Assembly (NCBI GenBank): GCA_022457155.1
Contig: JAJGOT010000038.1
Location: 1,462,501-1,526,500 of the forward strand
Direction: 5' to 3'
DNA length: 64,000 nt
DNA from: Cladopsammia gracilis
Lineage: Eukaryota; Cnidaria; Anthozoa; Scleractinia; Dendrophylliidae
Shown: positions 26,701-37,817 of the stretch, one piece after another
How positions within the stretch are numbered: position 1 is the first letter of the stretch
How the letters are laid out: each line of letters begins with the position of its first letter
The notes under the pieces: generated by a model
What the model was told of the DNA's origin: nothing
Seen by the model: only the letters and a program-made list of their open reading frames with translations
Database searches by the model: none
Translations under genes and position numbers: made by a program

Positions 26701-28809
26701 TATTTGGAGTGCTGACCAACTTTTAACCGGGTTGTGCAAATTAATCTAAAAACAATTCATTTCTTTAACTGTTCAGTTTTTTTAAACTAAACCACAGCTA
26801 GGTACATGTAGTTTAAGGCAGGTTAACTTTTCTGATCTGTCAATCATCACCGCCTTTGTGGTAATTAGTCTTTCCACTTTGCCATTGGCATTGGATTGAA
26901 GCGAGTGTTCTGTTTTGCCATATAAAACAGGACAAGAATTTAAAAGAGCTCTCAGAAAGACTGTTTCATCCAGAAGTGTTCTTTCCAACAGCCATGTATA
27001 ATTTGTAGGGTTTCTGTTTATCCTTTCTAACCACTGTTGGTTTTCTGAGTAGTGCGTCAGGAGCCAAGCTTGTGGATGATTCTCATGCAAAATCAACAAC
27101 ATGTTCTCAAATTTTACAAAATGTTATAATTAGAATTTCACAGGTCTTACAGCAGTCTCATTTGTTTGAGTGCTTCTCCATGTCTTGGAGTCTTGATTTT
27201 TTCATAAAGCCATTTAAGAGTCTCAAACAGGGTCTCTTGAGTGTACCATTCGCCACCCCTTGCATTTGATATTTGTGTACAGCGCTTCAGAAACAAGAGG
27301 AACTTTATTTTGTTTTTTAACCAAGTTACTTAAAAAATAACCCAGTTACATGAAATTGCCACAGCCACTATTCTAGCTTTAATTATATAGTAAATCTTCA
27401 AAAATAGTTGTTAGGATACTTTGCAACTAGGGATTTGTAATAACTCAACAATATTGTGTTAATTACAAATGTTAATTAATGCTACTTGGAATTTTGTGAC
27501 AGCGTTCATTTATAGGCATACACATGTATAAATTACGAAGCATGCACTGATATTAAGACTTTGCTTTGAATGAGGTGAAGATGTTGGCTTCAGTAAAATA
27601 TATACTTTTCCGGCACTCCATGTCCTAAAAAGGCATGGAAACATGAGAATCAATTAAGTGAATATTCATAAAATTATACATGACTGAAGCTAAGAAGGTT
27701 TTAATCTCTTCTTCTCTTACCATTTAAACTCCTGGTGAGTTTGTATGAAGTGTTGTCATAATGGCTTTGTCAATACATGTATGTACATTGTACTCATGAA
27801 TACATAAAATAATTTTTATTGTGCTGTTATCTGAATGATATGGTTGAATGCCTCTACAGCTTTGTTTGTATGTGTGGCCAAGAACATATATCTAATCAAA
27901 AATAGAGCCCTGAGAACTGCAAAATATTCGATTTTTTTAGGGACAGTAGTTAATAATTAATTTTTATTGAACTTTTGAAACCAATTTGAACCAGGTAAAA
28001 TACCTCAGCTCATCACGATTCTTGTTGGCTCAACGTTAATCCAGTTATCGGAAGGCACGAGTTAGATTCTCATTGAGGACTCAGATTTTTTGTTGTCCCG
28101 TGATCACTTTTGTCTTGTACATGTTATAATTTCTATCATAGCTTCAACTTCCTTCAACTTTATTCATGTGGTGTATAACGTACACTGATCAATACATGTA
28201 CCTTTTATATGGTGTGAACACATGGTTTGTAGTGGTAGACAGGAAAACAGAAGTAGACCAGGCAGCATGGGCCAGAGATGTTTTTTTTTTTTTAAATCCA
28301 ATAATATTAGGTTAAGTATTTAGGCAGCAAATAATCAGGCAGCAGGGGGTGGAACAATTATTCATAAACAAATTTATTGATGTCTGAAAGATAGCTTAAC
28401 GTACCTAGACACCTAAATGATAATGCTGGTGTGACCCTTTAACACTTTTCATTTCTGACATGGTTAAAAAAATATGATATTAATAATAAATTATGATCAT
28501 ATGCACATTTTTCTGTTATGCAAAAAAAGTATTAATTTAAAATTTTCTTTATCTGTTAGACCAAGAAGAGCTCAGTCAGATTTAACCGCTCTATCTTTGC
28601 CAAAACTTGAGGAGGACCCATGTATGATGACAAGCCTTGCAGAAAAGATGTTTCCGCAGCTTTCTCTTGAGCACAAACAGACAACTGGTGCTAACACATC
28701 ACTTTCCTGTGTATCAGTTCATGACGGGGACAAATCCGTACAACTGCCTTCCCTGAACGTGGAGCAGAATTACTCACAGATGTTATCTGAGATTGTTGCT
28801 CACTTTTAA
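20703..28809 (+). CDS. YAP/FAM181-type TEAD-binding omega-loop protein (three exons, complete)
   Basis: Exons 20703-21012, 25257-25560 and 28560-28809 join with good GT-AG borders and matching phases into 864 nt, 287 residues. The start is the first of two adjacent ATGs. Exon 1 encodes a basic, proline- and serine-rich region (SPPSPCGPSSPQSPPP; KRGRKQR is a possible nuclear signal). At residues 107-121, just after the exon 1/2 junction, is PMRMRALPQSFWQEP. It matches the TEAD-binding omega-loop of YAP/TAZ (MRxRxLPxSFF) and especially of vertebrate FAM181, which has Trp at the last aromatic. A leucine-containing segment (SPQEQLLKLFETVEED) precedes a basic patch (FVIRRGRPRRAQSD). The C-terminus is acidic/serine-rich and ends in a possible helix. 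No WW domain, coiled coil or enzyme fold is visible. I infer a nuclear cofactor or competitor of TEAD/Scalloped. Family identity is not certain; outside the loop I recognise no similarity. Confidence 0.85.
21013..25256 (+). other. Intron 1 of the omega-loop gene
   Basis: This runs from the donor GTAAGT after ...AAGCGAG to the acceptor TCTGCCAG. It is AT-rich, with no supportable gene or well-defined mobile element. Confidence 0.8.
25561..28559 (+). other. Intron 2 of the omega-loop gene
   Basis: This runs from donor GTAAGA to acceptor ATCTGTTAG. It includes a partial GTCTCGG-type MITE at about 27085-27259; otherwise there is AT-rich sequence without coding signals. Confidence 0.8.
27085..27259. 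mobile_element. Degraded half copy of the GGGGTGGCGAATGG MITE family
   Basis: It ends in TACCATTCGCCACCCC, identical to the right terminus of the full element at 60243-60609, and has degraded GTCTC/GAGTCT words just inside. No left terminus was found. Confidence 0.55.
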
Positions 28810-31800
28810 AGATTCATCAGAAAAGTGGACAGTTAGAATGGGCATTATATTGCTTTTGACTGTAACAGACAGATGTACAGTCCATTATGCAACCCTACGC
28901 GGGGTTAGATACTCAATACATTGGCAACCTGGTGCCTGTTTTTGTCAGATACATGTACACATTACAATATCAAGTAAGTTCATTGATGCAATTTGCATGT
29001 GAAGACTTCTTGTATGGTTTAGTTAGTAGTTTATAGTGAGAAATAGGGGAAAGGTGTTGTGGCAATTGCAGAGTTCATTCAAAAGTCTGAAAACAGCAAA
29101 TGACTCCTGAACAGGCTTTTAGCCAGAAATTGAAAAGTGGGCATCCTGAAGATATTTCCCATCATAATTTGTTGAAGGATTAGGTGCAATTTTCATGAAT
29201 TTCTTCAAAAAGTGGGCGTCCTATGGATGCCTGGACACCCTGCTGACTAAAAGCTTGCTCCTGAACAAAAACTCTTGTTTGTGTAACTGTACATGATTTG
29301 GCATGGACACTATTCATGAACAATATTTTTTAAAACCATCTGCACCAGGTGATGACTGAAGGTGTGTTAGTGCCATGTTGAATATAACATTGGTATAAAG
29401 GCTGCTCAGTTCTTTAGAAGTAACTGAAAGAGTGAATTATAATTATTACAATCACATTGGCTTCATGTTTACATTTTGGTACATTACTGTTGTGCTAATA
29501 GTCATTACCCAGGCAATATTATTGTGGTCGTAACTTGCCGTGAAGAGAGTAGGAACTTATCTAATGTAAGACCAAGAAATTCCATAATCGGTGTTGCATA
29601 TGCCACATAAATAAAATTGGTCTTACTGTTAGTGTAGGAATTCGATTCTCCAATTTTAAGAGGTAATTCCTATACAAGAATTATACAATTAAACCGTGTC
29701 AAAATATGTGTAAATGAATTCTCTATACCATATGAATTCTTAAGCTCTTTTAAAAAAAAATTGAAAAATTTATGTTTGTTGTTTGTTTACAAGTGTATAT
29801 TAACCCTTTCACTTCCAAAACAAAGCAAATTACAAGCAAACAGCACATTGTCAAAGTGCTACTCAATTAATCTCATTTAAATAGCTGCACTCTTAAAGAT
29901 ATTTTCATCCACACACTCAAAACTCATTGTAAAACCTCAACCATAGTACATAACTTGAGATAATTTTGTAATGTTCCTATTTATACAGGGTAAAAAAAGC
30001 TGTTTTTCTGAATGTAAAAGTGAAAGGGTTTTTCATGCAGACCATAATCCTTTACATGTATGCATTGCTTTAAACAGCAGATATAACCCAAAAGTGGCAT
30101 TCCATTTAAAAGGAGAGTTCAAGTCAAATAATTGTTGCCTATATATATTATATCCCAAGGATATTTTTCAATTTATTAAAGGCAATGGAAATTCATTTCA
30201 AGTGTAATTTATTTTGAATATGAAAATTAATAATTAGTTTCTTAACAACATGATTATTTCCACAATATTTTTTTGTGCAAAATATAATTTGGTTTGCTTA
30301 ATGTGTTGAGATGTGTGAGGTTTTTTTAAAAACTTTGCTTTGTTGCTTTTAAATTTAGCCACATACATGTGTATACAGGACTGTCATTTAAGCGTTTGAG
30401 GTTGCCAGCTACGCATCTTTGAGTTGTTGTCATCTTCCCAGCTACCAATGACAGCACTGATATACAATGTTACAGTCACATTTGATGACATTATCTTATT
30501 AAAACCTGTTATGTATGCAAAACTGATAACATTCCAGGCTAAACCCTTTTCCTTAATAGCCATGGGTTATTTGTCTGAATTCACTGCTAAATGTTCTGCG
30601 AACCTTACAAAAAGCCAACTATTTAATCTTTTCTTTGCAGTGTGGAGTATATTCTAATTAATGAAATAATATTAAATATTATTATTAAAGGTAGATACTG
30701 ATGTAAGTTAGCTATCATGTATTTTTTTAAAGAACATGTTAAATGATGGAATATATTAAAATGGGAATGTAAAAGGGTCTTAGATAAATTAGAGACCAAA
30801 ACAGTTGAAGTTGTATATATGTACATGTTAATATGTTTGTAAATAAAGAAGCGTTCTTTTTTAACGACTTGTTTAAGTTATTTCATGTTCACGTGGGAGG
30901 GTGGGAGGGGTTACCCACAAAACTAATAAAAGACCACCAGTGGGGTAATCTTGTTTACAATACACTTACATGTTATTTTGGTCAGACAATGCGATTGTGT
31001 GAATTGGGATTATTACAATGCAGACACCAAAATGACCATTAAAATACATAAATTATGTACTATACATTCCTTTGTTAACAATTAACTTCAATGTTCATTA
31101 TGGGATGCTTGGGGTAAAATCAATATAGCTTTTTATCGGTAAAAAGGTCTGTAATAAAAGATGTAAACTAGATTGAATTGATTGCAAAATGTTGTTAGAC
31201 AAAACAGTTTGATTCCATATCCATATACTTTTAGTTTTATAGGATCAGTGTTAGCATGTTACAGTTTAGTTGTGTTTATAATAGTACTGAACGGAGTGGA
31301 ATTGTTTTCTCTAGGAAGCACTAGTAATTAACACCAAACAGACCATTTTTTCCCTCAGCCATCCCACATATTTAGGGAACAGGAAACTTTATGAAGGATT
31401 TCACCCGTGACATAATATTTCAGTTGTTTATACATTGCATTTAAGCCAATATTAAAAAGAATGCCTTTATTAAATAATAACTGGAGTGAAGGCCTAGTAA
31501 ATGTTTGTAGCTTCTTTAGTAGCCGCTATGAAAATAAAAATTAGAAACCAGTGAAGAAGCTTAAGCTTTAAGTCCTGAGATTTTATGAGCTTATCTTTTG
31601 ATTTTCGTGGTGCAAACATCACTTTCATAAAAGAAAAGGATGTTTATTTTAAAAAAATTCTCAATGAGAATTACACTATAACAAATAATGACTTTTAAGA
31701 GTTAATGGTGTGTGTGCTAAGAGGAAGGCTCGTTGCAATAGCCCTCCACATCACGACTCAGACACCAATAAAATACCCAATTTTTTGGCCTTTTTGATGA

Positions 31801-32690
31801 GCTTCATGCTAAATATTTTAAACTAAAAATTCCCTTTATCGAATACAGTAAAATTGAACTCCGTTGATTCATCTGTTTCTAAATATTTACCTAGCATAAC
31901 GCAATTGTATTAGAAAAATATGCGAGAAGAAAAATCTTTCACTTACGTTTCAACGGAACTCCACCTGAACCAAAACAACAAGGTAGCAATTTGACAATTT
32001 TACCCTTCGGTATCTTGAACTTCTCTTGCACGCAATCTAACCTACGTTCTGATTGGTCGGAGAATATAACAACGATGTTGATTGGTTGATTCGTGGCTCT
32101 AGCGGCGGCGGGAACGATTTTTATGCATGATTAAAACATTCCGACGGCCAAAGTCTGTTTTTATAAATATCCCGTAAATTATTGACTGTATTTCAAATAC
32201 CCCTCACTCTTGTTCACAGCTAGCGCGCCTAGCGGCTTTCGGCATTAATAGTGTTGAATAAAAAAAATAAAACCCGGGCTGACTGCTCGACTCTTGAAGT
32301 TTCTTGAGAAAATATTCCATCTACTTTTTACATAAATTTTAGAGTCGTTGAAGTGTTTGATGACATCACACCAACTAATTAAATTATATTTCAATACTCT
32401 AGCATTAACAAGAAGAAATAACTTTTATTAAAAGCTATTTTTTAAAGGTGTTGAGCAATTATTTCAACAAATGAATCGATACCCACAATACAGTCACAAA
32501 GGACAGTTGGAGCCATTGCAATTGTCGCTTTGAGATTGTCCTGGTGGGCTCCTGAAAGAATGAAGTGCAGCCAGACTATTCGATACTCTTGTTTTAAGGA
32601 GGATGCGTTTATCACAAGGCAGGTCACAGGCAGACACAAAGAAACTGTGCGCTGCATCGGTGAGGAACTCACCGACTACTGATCACGAAT
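28810..32690. other. 3' UTR and intergenic DNA after the omega-loop gene
   Basis: The 3' UTR begins after the stop at 28807-28809. Candidate plus-strand AATAAA signals are near 29610 and 30842, so the UTR may be 0.8-2 kb. A CpG-containing patch at about 31950-32260 with CCAAT words could be a promoter of an unseen gene, but no coding exon was recognised. Confidence 0.35.
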
Positions 32691-32704
32691 GACACATGAT
32701 TCAC

Positions 32705-32962
32705 GGGGGGTGACAACTCTAAGAAGGCCTGTTTCGGGAGAAAAGCAAAATTCTTCCGGGAATCTGGAGATTTTGCCGGGAATCGGGAGACTCGAAAAAT
32801 TTTCGGGGAAACATGACATAATGTTGTTAAAATTTCGGGAAGTTTGAAATTATTGCGAATATGTCTCCGAAAAAATCGGGAAGATATTCCAAATTTTCGG
32901 GACAACTTTCAGTTCCACACAGTATTGCTCAAACAGCGTTTGTTAGAGTTGTCACCCGCCAT
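32705..32962. mobile_element. 258-bp MITE with 9-bp target-site duplication
   Basis: The inverted termini share GGGTGACAACTCTAA and TTAGAGTTGTCACCC. The 9-bp word ATGATTCAC flanks both sides (32696-32704 and 32963-32971). The interior is full of TCGGGA/TCGGGAA words and has no ORF. A 9-bp duplication is typical of Mutator-like elements; assignment is inference. Confidence 0.75.
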
Positions 32963-33083
32963 ATGATTCACTATAAAAAGTGTTCACACGGGGCTGCGCA
33001 TTACGCGAGTCATGATGCGAACATGTTTATTCTGAGCTGTTTGAACCGACTACCCGCACGACGCCTAGTTTCGCCGTCTATTA

Positions 33084-35885
33084 ATGCTGTGTTCACAGTA
33101 CGTACAGAAACACCTCGAAGGCGAATACGAGATCAAAACGGACCCGGAGGTACGGCCATTCAACCTTACCACACCACGTCGTATTCCAATTCCGCAGCTT
33201 CCAAGCGTGAAAGAAGAGATACGCCGGATGGAAGAACTTGGTGTCATTGAACAAATTGACGAACCGACCGATTGGTGCTCTCCGATGGTTGTGGTGCCGA
33301 AAAGCAACGGCAAAGTAAGAATATGTGGTGATTTCATACAGCTCAATAAAGCCGTCCAGAGAGAAAACCACCCGATGCCAACGACAGAACAGACACTCGG
33401 GAAATTAGCAGGAGCTAAAGTCGTTTCGAAGTTGGATGCTAATTCCGGGTTTTGGCAGAGGAAACTTGCAGCTGAGTCCAAGAAACTCACCACCTTCATC
33501 ACTCCGTGGGGAAGATACTGTTATACAAGACTACCGTTCGGGATTTCGTCGGCCCCAGAACATTTTCAGAGAACCATGCAACGCGTCCTCGAAGGACTCG
33601 AGGGTGTGGAGTGTCAAACAGACGACATACTGGTCTATGGCGAGAATCAAGCTCAGCATGACGAGAGATTGGAAGCGGTCCTCAAGAGACTGGAAGAAGC
33701 GAACGTGACCCTTAATCTGGAGAAATGCGAGTTCTCTAAGGAGACCGTTGTGTTCCTTGGAAATTTAGTGGGAAAACACGGAATCCAGGTTGACCCCCGC
33801 AAAGTGTCAGCCGTTAAGGACATAAAGGAACCAACCAACGTCAGTGAGCTGAGGCGATTTCTGGGGATGGCAAATCAACTGGGAAAATACATTCCCCATT
33901 TGGCCAGCATCAACCAACCTCTGAGAGATCTCCTCAGTCAGAAGAATGCCTGGCTGTGGAGCGATGCTCAGCAAGATGCCTTCGATAGAATTAAAGGTGC
34001 CCTTGTCTCAGCACCAGCACTGGCCATTTATGACCCAAGGAGAAAGACAACAGTGTCGGCAGATGCTTCCTCTTATGGCCTCGGAGCGGTGCTCACTCAA
34101 GAGCAGGATGATGGAGAAAGCAAAGCAGTGGCGTTCATATCAAGGGCTCTGACACCGGTGGAATGCAGATATGCCCAGATTGAGAAGGAAGCCCTCGCGA
34201 CTACATGGGCGTGCGAGAGGCTATCAGACTACCTGATTGGAAAGTCATTTCACATAGAGACGGATCACAAGCCTCTCGTACCACTACTGGGATCCAAGAA
34301 TTTGGACGAGATGCCGCCACGCATACAACGTCTGAGGTTGAGGTTGATGAAGTTTCATTATACCATATCGCACGTCCCCGGAAAGGAACTCGTGGCTGCT
34401 GATACCCTGTCACGCGCTCCAGTTGAATCACCACCAAGCCAGAGTGGAGGGGAAGAAGAAATAAATTTGTATGTTGACAGTATTCTGGCCCAGTTGCCAG
34501 CGTCAGACATCCGTCTGCGTGAAATCAGAGAGCGTCAAGAGGAAGATGAAGTCTGCCAACAGTTGACCGAATATATCAGAGAAGGTTGGCCAGATAAGCA
34601 CAGACTTCCAAGTGCAGTTAAGCCCTATTGGTCCGTGAGAGGTGAAATTACTATGAACCATGGATTACTTCTGAAGTCTTCAAGGATCATTATTCCATCC
34701 AGCCTGAGGCTCGAGATGCTGGATTGTATCCATGAAGGTCACCAGGGAATCGCCAAGTGTCGCCAACGCACAAAGTCGTCTATTTGGTGGCCTGGTTTAA
34801 GTCGACAACTGGAAGATATGATCCAATCCTGTCGCAAGTGTGTGGAGCACAGAGTCCAACGACCTGAACCGCTTATTCCGTCTGCTGTCCCAGACCGTCC
34901 CTGGCAGGTACTTGGAACGGATCTATTTACCCTGAAGGGTCGCACCTATCTCTTGGTGATTGATTACCGGTCCCGCTATGTCGAAGTGTCAATCCTGTTG
35001 TCTTCACAAACGTCTCACGAAGTCATCCGAGCCCTAAAGTCGATATTTGCACGTCATGGGATACCGGAAGTTGTGCGTTCAGATAACGGGCCCCAGTACG
35101 ACTCTTCCCAGTTCACGAAATTTGCCAAGGAATGGGGATTTCAACATGTTACGAGTAGTCCTCGATATGCTCAATCAAATGGCGAAGTCGAAAGAAGTGT
35201 GCAAACTGTCAAGAATCTCCTCAAGAAGGAGGATGACCCCACAAAAGCCCTGATGGCGTATCGCTCAACACCACTGGAGTGTGGCTACAGTCCTGCACAA
35301 TTGCTATTTGGACGCAAGCTACGCACTACAGTTCCTACTACACCAGTGGAACTCGCTCCTAAGTGGCCAGACTTCGGTGAGCTAAAGCTGTGCGAAGAGG
35401 AGTCGAAGCAGCGACAGAGCGATCACTTCAATATCCGCCATCGTGCTCGACCCTTACGAGAATTGTTACCAGGAGAACAAGTATGGATTCGGGACATGAA
35501 GGTACCCGCTACTACAGTTCAGACGACATGCCTGCCTCGGTCCTACATTGTCCAGACTCCTGTAGGAACGCCAGTGAGAAGAAACCGTCGTGATCTGATT
35601 CCCTTGAGTCCAGCGACAACACCGGATGCAGAAAACCACGTGCAGCCCAGCCCCATCAAACCAGTGACCAGCCCCGTCAGACCAGTGAGAAGAAACCACC
35701 GTTGTTTGGCTTCCTTGGATCCAGCAACAACGGCTGAAGCAGGACACACCGTGCAGCCCAGCAAACCAATTGTCCGTACCAGCGTGTCAAGTTCTGGACT
35801 GGAAAAAGCCCCAGCTGGTCTGAAGCCTGTTGTCACTACGCGAGCTGGCCGGCACGTAAAGCCGCCAACCAGACTGAACCTATAA
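33084..35885 (+). CDS. Ty3/gypsy-type retroelement pol (RT, RNase H, integrase), gag missing
   Basis: This is an uninterrupted 933-residue frame. Reverse transcriptase occupies about residues 30-220, with LDANSGFWQ near 117, LPFGISSAPEHFQRTM, and the catalytic pair in QTDDILVYG near 180 (an unusual first residue in place of Tyr). RNase H follows with SADASSYGLGAVL near 325, TDHKPL near 393 and AADTLSR near 437. The integrase has an H-H-C-C zinc region (HEGHQG near 550, CRKC near 584) and D-D-E residues in GTDLF, SDNGPQY and GEVERS near 612, 665 and 700. The C-terminal tail has two imperfect PVRRN...PATT repeats. Gag, protease, a primer-binding site and a 5' LTR are not seen, so the insertion is 5'-truncated. 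The ATG at 33084 is only the first in the frame and may not be a real start. Confidence 0.9.
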   Translation: MLCSQYVQKHLEGEYEIKTDPEVRPFNLTTPRRIPIPQLPSVKEEIRRMEELGVIEQIDEPTDWCSPMVVVPKSNGKVRICGDFIQLNKAVQRENHPMPTTEQTLGKLAGAKVVSKLDANSGFWQRKLAAESKKLTTFITPWGRYCYTRLPFGISSAPEHFQRTMQRVLEGLEGVECQTDDILVYGENQAQHDERLEAVLKRLEEANVTLNLEKCEFSKETVVFLGNLVGKHGIQVDPRKVSAVKDIKEPTNVSELRRFLGMANQLGKYIPHLASINQPLRDLLSQKNAWLWSDAQQDAFDRIKGALVSAPALAIYDPRRKTTVSADASSYGLGAVLTQEQDDGESKAVAFISRALTPVECRYAQIEKEALATTWACERLSDYLIGKSFHIETDHKPLVPLLGSKNLDEMPPRIQRLRLRLMKFHYTISHVPGKELVAADTLSRAPVESPPSQSGGEEEINLYVDSILAQLPASDIRLREIRERQEEDEVCQQLTEYIREGWPDKHRLPSAVKPYWSVRGEITMNHGLLLKSSRIIIPSSLRLEMLDCIHEGHQGIAKCRQRTKSSIWWPGLSRQLEDMIQSCRKCVEHRVQRPEPLIPSAVPDRPWQVLGTDLFTLKGRTYLLVIDYRSRYVEVSILLSSQTSHEVIRALKSIFARHGIPEVVRSDNGPQYDSSQFTKFAKEWGFQHVTSSPRYAQSNGEVERSVQTVKNLLKKEDDPTKALMAYRSTPLECGYSPAQLLFGRKLRTTVPTTPVELAPKWPDFGELKLCEEESKQRQSDHFNIRHRARPLRELLPGEQVWIRDMKVPATTVQTTCLPRSYIVQTPVGTPVRRNRRDLIPLSPATTPDAENHVQPSPIKPVTSPVRPVRRNHRCLASLDPATTAEAGHTVQPSKPIVRTSVSSSGLEKAPAGLKPVVTTRAGRHVKPPTRLNL

Positions 35886-35954
35886 CAGCACCGTAGCTTA
35901 AGACTGATTTGTCCGACATGATTTATTTACAATAACAGTTAAGTCCCTTGTTGT

Positions 35955-35963
35955 TAGGGGAGA
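35955..35963 (+). promoter_or_regulatory. Polypurine tract of the gypsy-type element
   Basis: TAGGGGAGA lies immediately before the TGTTGTG start of the LTR, the usual position of the plus-strand primer for reverse transcription. Confidence 0.6.
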
Positions 35964-36149
35964 TGTTGTGTAATCGAAGTAATATGCTAATTACAGTAAT
36001 ATGCTAATCGAAGTTGCATGTTGTGATATGACGGTTTATATGCTAATTAGGATCTTATAGCGAACGCACGGGTTCGTTCGAGTCAGTTGGCGATTAAACT
36101 TGTTACTACTCAGAGCTCCTTGTCTCGTCCTTGAAAGTTGAACTCAACA
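35964..36149 (+). repeat. 3' long terminal repeat of the gypsy-type element
   Basis: A 186-bp segment starts TGTTGTGTAATCG and ends CTTGAAAGTTGAACTCAACA, with TGTTG...CAACA ends. It directly follows the polypurine tract and contains GCAGAGC-like CAGAGCTCCTTG text near the end. There is no matching 5' copy in the window, so identity rests on position and termini. Confidence 0.65.
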
Positions 36150-36157
36150 ATTAGCAC

Positions 36158-36255
36158 CGAAACATGTTTAGAGTAAACATGTTTAGAGTAAACATGTTTA
36201 GAGTAAACATGTTTAGAGTAAACATGTTTAGAGTAAACATGTTTCAACGAAACAC
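36158..36255. repeat. 15-bp tandem repeat (AACATGTTTAGAGTA, about six copies)
   Basis: Five nearly exact units plus partial ones follow the LTR. The AAACATGTTT palindrome in the unit is also found singly elsewhere in the surrounding foldback arms, so this is a local expansion of an element motif. Confidence 0.85.
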
Positions 36256-36525
36256 GTTTTCCGTAAACATGTTTGCATTTCCACTGTTCGCATTAGTTGT
36301 TAATTTCACAACACGCTTCACGCCTGCATCTATAATTTATGCTGTTTAACGAAACAAGCATATGATAATAAAGCTCGGATAAAATCTTTATAATCACACA
36401 TGAACCGAAAATAAAATAAAGCTTGAACTTGCTGTTGCATGATTTGTGGTTTTATTTCGCTTGTCAAGCCCTTCGGGAACGAAGGGCATTGCAGCGTTCA
36501 ACAATGGAGACAACATTTGCGCTTA

Positions 36526-37032
36526 GGCCCCGTCCACACGTATCCGTTTTCGTTTGAAAACGCAAAAGTTTCTTTCCGTTTTTCAAAATCTCTCCGTCCA
36601 CGTGTAGCGTTTTCGAATCGTTTTTGCCTGTCCACACTTATACCATTCTCGTCCCCAGAGCTCCACGGTTTTTTTTACCGCTGACCAAACGAAACGAAGG
36701 CTCAGGGGACGAGAATGCACTTATGCGCAAAAACGACTGAAAACGCTTCAAATGCCTCTAAAGAGCATGCGCGCCACTGATTTTAGCCGAGCCTGCGAGT
36801 TGTTTGTGGCTTTTCATCGCTTTTATCGCATGCGCAGTGGACTGAATTCGACCCCTTGACGTCATCGTTTTCGAAAAGTTCCGTTTTCGGGTGTCCACAC
36901 GAGAACGCGAAAACACCGTTTTCAAAGCGTTTTCAAAAGTTTCCGTTTTCATCGGATACGTGTGGACGGGAAGCGAAAACGGAAAAAAACTTTTGCGTTT
37001 TCAAACGAAAACGGATACGTGTGGACGGGGCC
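36526..37032. mobile_element. 507-bp MITE with GGCCCCGTCCACACG termini
   Basis: Inverted termini of about 45 bp begin GGCCCCGTCCACACGTATCC and are flanked by TTA on both sides (36523-36525, 37033-37035). The interior repeats GTTTTCG/CGAAAAC words and has no ORF. A TTA duplication fits a Harbinger-like origin (inference). Confidence 0.85.
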
Positions 37033-37036
37033 TTAA

Positions 37037-37817
37037 GGTCGCGGGGGATACATGGCCATGAATAAATTCATAAGGCAAAATTTTGGCAGGGGTGTCACTT
37101 TAAAAACGTTATATCGTGGAGGTTTGAAAAGCCGATTTCGCTAAAATTTAACAGAGGTATTGGCGAATAATGAAAGTGCATAAGGATTGTATTTTATTGA
37201 AGGGATCGCGCTTTGCGGCAATGCTGTAAGCCACTAAACGTGGTTTTGTGTCCAAGTTTGCTCTTCGAGAAGAACACAAAGCAAGTCGATTTCCCCACCC
37301 ACTGATCCGTCAAAACGTCTATTGTGTCATATCTGACTCCGATTTTTTGATTTTAACTTTAATTAAAAGTTATTAGCTTTTAAAGGAGTAAAATTGTCCA
37401 TGTTAGAATTTGAAGCCTCATATCTTCCCTTTGAAAGCCTATTTAAAAATTTTGAGTCAGATATGACAATCTACAACACACCTAGTTTACCGCCTTGCAG
37501 TGTCAACTCAAAAAATTCTCTATCCGCGCTGAATTCTTGGACACAAAACTGTTTGTTTTTACGCTTCCGAAGGCTTCCCGAGCAAACACGAATGCAAAGT
37601 AATTTTGCTAATTTTAATCCACGCGCTATTGTCAACACTTCATGCGGAAAGAACAATGCGTTAAAAATAATGTATTTTACCAGACAGCTCTATTGATGCA
37701 GAAACATGACAGAGCCTGTTCGTGGATATTTCGCGCATTTTCGGTATCAGCCGTCGCACTTCGTGCATACTCTTTTCATAAATGCATACTGATGAGCGGA
37801 ACCTGTCCCCCGCGACC
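37037..37817. mobile_element. 781-bp TTAA-flanked element with GGTCGCGGGGGA termini
   Basis: The left end GGTCGCGGGGGATA and right end TGTCCCCCGCGACC are inverted; TTAA flanks both (37033-37036, 37818-37821). The inside has a small open frame (37394-37696) without recognisable domain. A TTAA duplication suggests a piggyBac-type non-autonomous element. Confidence 0.75.

Noticed and set aside
32442..32672. 76-codon minus-strand frame upstream of the retroelement as gag remnant or host exon
   Set aside because: Wrong strand for gag and no recognisable motif or splice signals.
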